NCBI RefSeq assembly: GCF_014333525.1
Contig: NZ_JACSCX010000001.1
Location: 806,001 to 870,000, forward strand
Reading direction: 5' to 3'
Length of the DNA stretch: 64,000 bases
Source: Hymenobacter puniceus
GTDB taxonomy: Bacteria; Bacteroidota; Bacteroidia; Cytophagales; Hymenobacteraceae
Shown: positions 62,835-64,000 of the stretch, piece after piece
How the letters are laid out: each line of letters begins with the position of its first letter
How positions within the stretch are numbered: position 1 is the first letter of the stretch
Program-made: the position numbers and the translations under genes
Notes under the pieces: model-generated
Database searches by the model: none
What the model was told of the DNA's origin: nothing
Seen by the model: the letters and a program-made list of their open reading frames with translations, nothing else

Positions 62835-63518
62835 ATGCTTCCATTTCTGAAAAAGAATCCATACCTGCTGGGTTTGCTACTGCTCACAATGGCCTGCTCT
62901 CAGCAGCGCCCTGCTGATGCTCAGGCCCTGAGTCGTTCCACGGCCGGCGGCCTGCCCACGGCCGCTCAGGCCAAAGGCTTGGCTGTAGCTACATTTGCGG
63001 GCGGCTGCTTCTGGTGCACCGAAGAAGTGTTCGAAGAACTGAAAGGGGTGCAGTACGTGGTGTCGGGCTATGCCGGAGGCAAAGAGGCCAACCCCACCTA
63101 CGAGCAGGTAGGCAGTGGCCGCACCGACCACGCCGAGAGCTTCCAGGTGTACTACAACCCCGCACAGATCAGCTACCAGCAGCTGCTCGACGTGTTTTTC
63201 CTGGCCGCCCACGACCCCACAACCCTCAACCGCCAGGGCCCCGATGCTGGCGCGCAGTACCGCTCAGTAGCCTTCTTCCGCACCCCGCAGGAAAAGCAGC
63301 TTATTGAGACCACCATCAAACGGGTGAATGCCTCCAAGCACTACGCCAGCCCTATTGTGACGCAGGTGACGCCTTTCACCAAGTTCTGGCCGGCCGAAGA
63401 CTACCACCAAGGTTACTTCCGTCTCCACGGCGACAATCCGTATGTGCAGTCGGTGTCGGTGCCTAAGGTGCAGAAGTTTCGCAAGGCTTTCCCACAGCTT
63501 CTGAAAAACCCACTGTAA
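62835..63518 (+). CDS. msrA: Peptide-methionine (S)-S-oxide reductase MsrA, lipoprotein form
   Basis: 227 residues from ATG 62835. A lipoprotein-type signal ([14 protein letters not shown]) places it on the periplasmic side, then the MsrA catalytic motif [11 protein letters not shown] and conserved [51 protein letters not shown], and [12 protein letters not shown]. It reduces methionine-S-sulfoxide using thiol reductants. Longer in-frame residues upstream of ATG 62835 are low-complexity and rejected. A hairpin follows. Confidence 0.95.
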   Translation: MLPFLKKNPYLLGLLLLTMACSQQRPADAQALSRSTAGGLPTAAQAKGLAVATFAGGCFWCTEEVFEELKGVQYVVSGYAGGKEANPTYEQVGSGRTDHAESFQVYYNPAQISYQQLLDVFFLAAHDPTTLNRQGPDAGAQYRSVAFFRTPQEKQLIETTIKRVNASKHYASPIVTQVTPFTKFWPAEDYHQGYFRLHGDNPYVQSVSVPKVQKFRKAFPQLLKNPL

Positions 63519-63545
63519 GCAGGGTCCCAGCCAATCGCCCCTGTC

Positions 63546-63580
63546 GGCAGCGGCCATGTACCTCGTGCGTGGCCGCTGCC
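63546..63580 (+). terminator. Hairpin after msrA
   Basis: GGCAGCGGCCA and TGGCCGCTGCC are exact complements around a 13-nt loop, 28 bp after the stop; no strong T-run. Confidence 0.65.
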
Positions 63581-63677
63581 TGGTTTAAAGCAGTGTCCAG
63601 GCCAGCCATAGCCAAACCACTATGTTCTGTAAGTCGCTGTATCTTGCACCACCGCTCCGCTTGCTCTTCCCACACCT

Positions 63678-64000
63678 ATGCTCTGGTCTGATATCACTGA
63701 AACTGCTGCTGCCCGAACCCTGATGCGGGATCTGCAGCCAGTGCCTATGCTGGATGCCTTGCCGCATCTGGCGTGGCTTTCCACCCCCGATGGCACCGTT
63801 ATTCACTGCAACCGGCGGTGGCACAGCTACACAGGCGCCCCGGCCGATGCCCTGGCTGATGGAGGATTTGTGGACTATCTGCACCCCGACGACCGTGCCG
63901 AAGCAGCTGATGCCCAGTTGCGCCACCTGCCCAGCGGCAAAACCATGGAACTGCACCTGCGCTGGCGTGGCCACGATGGCCGCTACCGCTGGTACCTCGA
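63678..64000 (+). CDS. PAS-domain protein, 3' end outside the window
   Basis: 107 codons from ATG 63678 are present: MLWSDITETAAARTLMRDLQ, then a PAS domain (LPHLAWLSTPDGTVIHCNRRW, GFVDYLHPDDRAEAADA, MELHLRWRGHDGRYRWYL), the same PAS/PAC style as the kinase at 56054. It is likely a sensor kinase or regulator but the output domain is not visible. Confidence 0.8.
   Translation, partial: MLWSDITETAAARTLMRDLQPVPMLDALPHLAWLSTPDGTVIHCNRRWHSYTGAPADALADGGFVDYLHPDDRAEAADAQLRHLPSGKTMELHLRWRGHDGRYRWYL

Overview
The window looks like chromosomal DNA of a Bacteroidota member of the order Cytophagales, most like Hymenobacter or a close relative. The evidence is high-GC coding DNA, a complete SprA gene for the type IX secretion system (T9SS), two secreted proteins with T9SS type A C-terminal domains, a TonB-dependent receptor, an exosortase with a companion membrane protein, and repeated Bacteroidota-type -7 promoter elements (TAnnTTTG) just upstream of genes. 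Several genes appear to start at TTG (mfd, sprA, the YdjM-like gene, the flippase). The species cannot be fixed from the sequence alone.

Layout. 1-4344: cut SGNH hydrolase, DUF1905 protein, orphan ABC ATPase, small membrane protein, M50 site-2-type protease. 4831-6824: a strikingly AT-rich block of three overlapping or abutting minus-strand genes (tandem zinc ribbon plus winged-helix-like protein, small winged-helix-like protein, HEPN protein). It is separated from mfd by a perfect 28-bp inverted repeat and is the best candidate for an undescribed system, perhaps defence. 6968-16943: mfd, YdjM-like hydrolase, NYN/cold-shock fusion, thioesterase, GNAT, YajQ, TerC. 17069-23534: secreted M36 protease with T9SS tail, SpoU methyltransferase, mutS. 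23810-24090: tRNA-Gly and tRNA-Leu. 24135-25227: exosortase pair. 25647-32230: MoxR ATPase, ECF sigma with putative anti-sigma, and a small polysaccharide group (methyltransferase, flippase, glycosyltransferase). 32355-36913: T9SS beta-helix protein and TonB-dependent receptor. 37061-41325: yicC, a secreted protein, M28 peptidase, VanZ-like protein, gcvH. 41569-52405: sprA, ruvA, maeB, next to gcvH and vanZ, an order I remember as recurrent in Bacteroidota. 52592-64000: lipoprotein, MG2/TonB-plug protein, PAS kinase with an adjacent BLUF photoreceptor, gluzincin/propeller/barrel protein, DUF2141 protein, msrA and a cut PAS protein.

How parts fit. SprA is the outer-membrane translocon that would export the M36 protease and the beta-helix protein, which both carry sorting tails. 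The receptor beside the beta-helix gene suggests a surface uptake or adhesion unit. The exosortase pair implies a second sorting route whose substrates are not in the window. The BLUF protein and the soluble PAS kinase lie in one direction and could form a blue-light signalling unit.

Between genes there are several imperfect palindromes, about 40 to 105 bp long, most of them sharing sequence (one family with core GTCATGCTGAGC or GTCCTGCTGAGC, another with GAGGAATC / GCGTAGCG). A tandem heptamer lies in the predicted leader of the flippase gene. No CRISPR array, intact insertion sequence, prophage or replication origin was seen.
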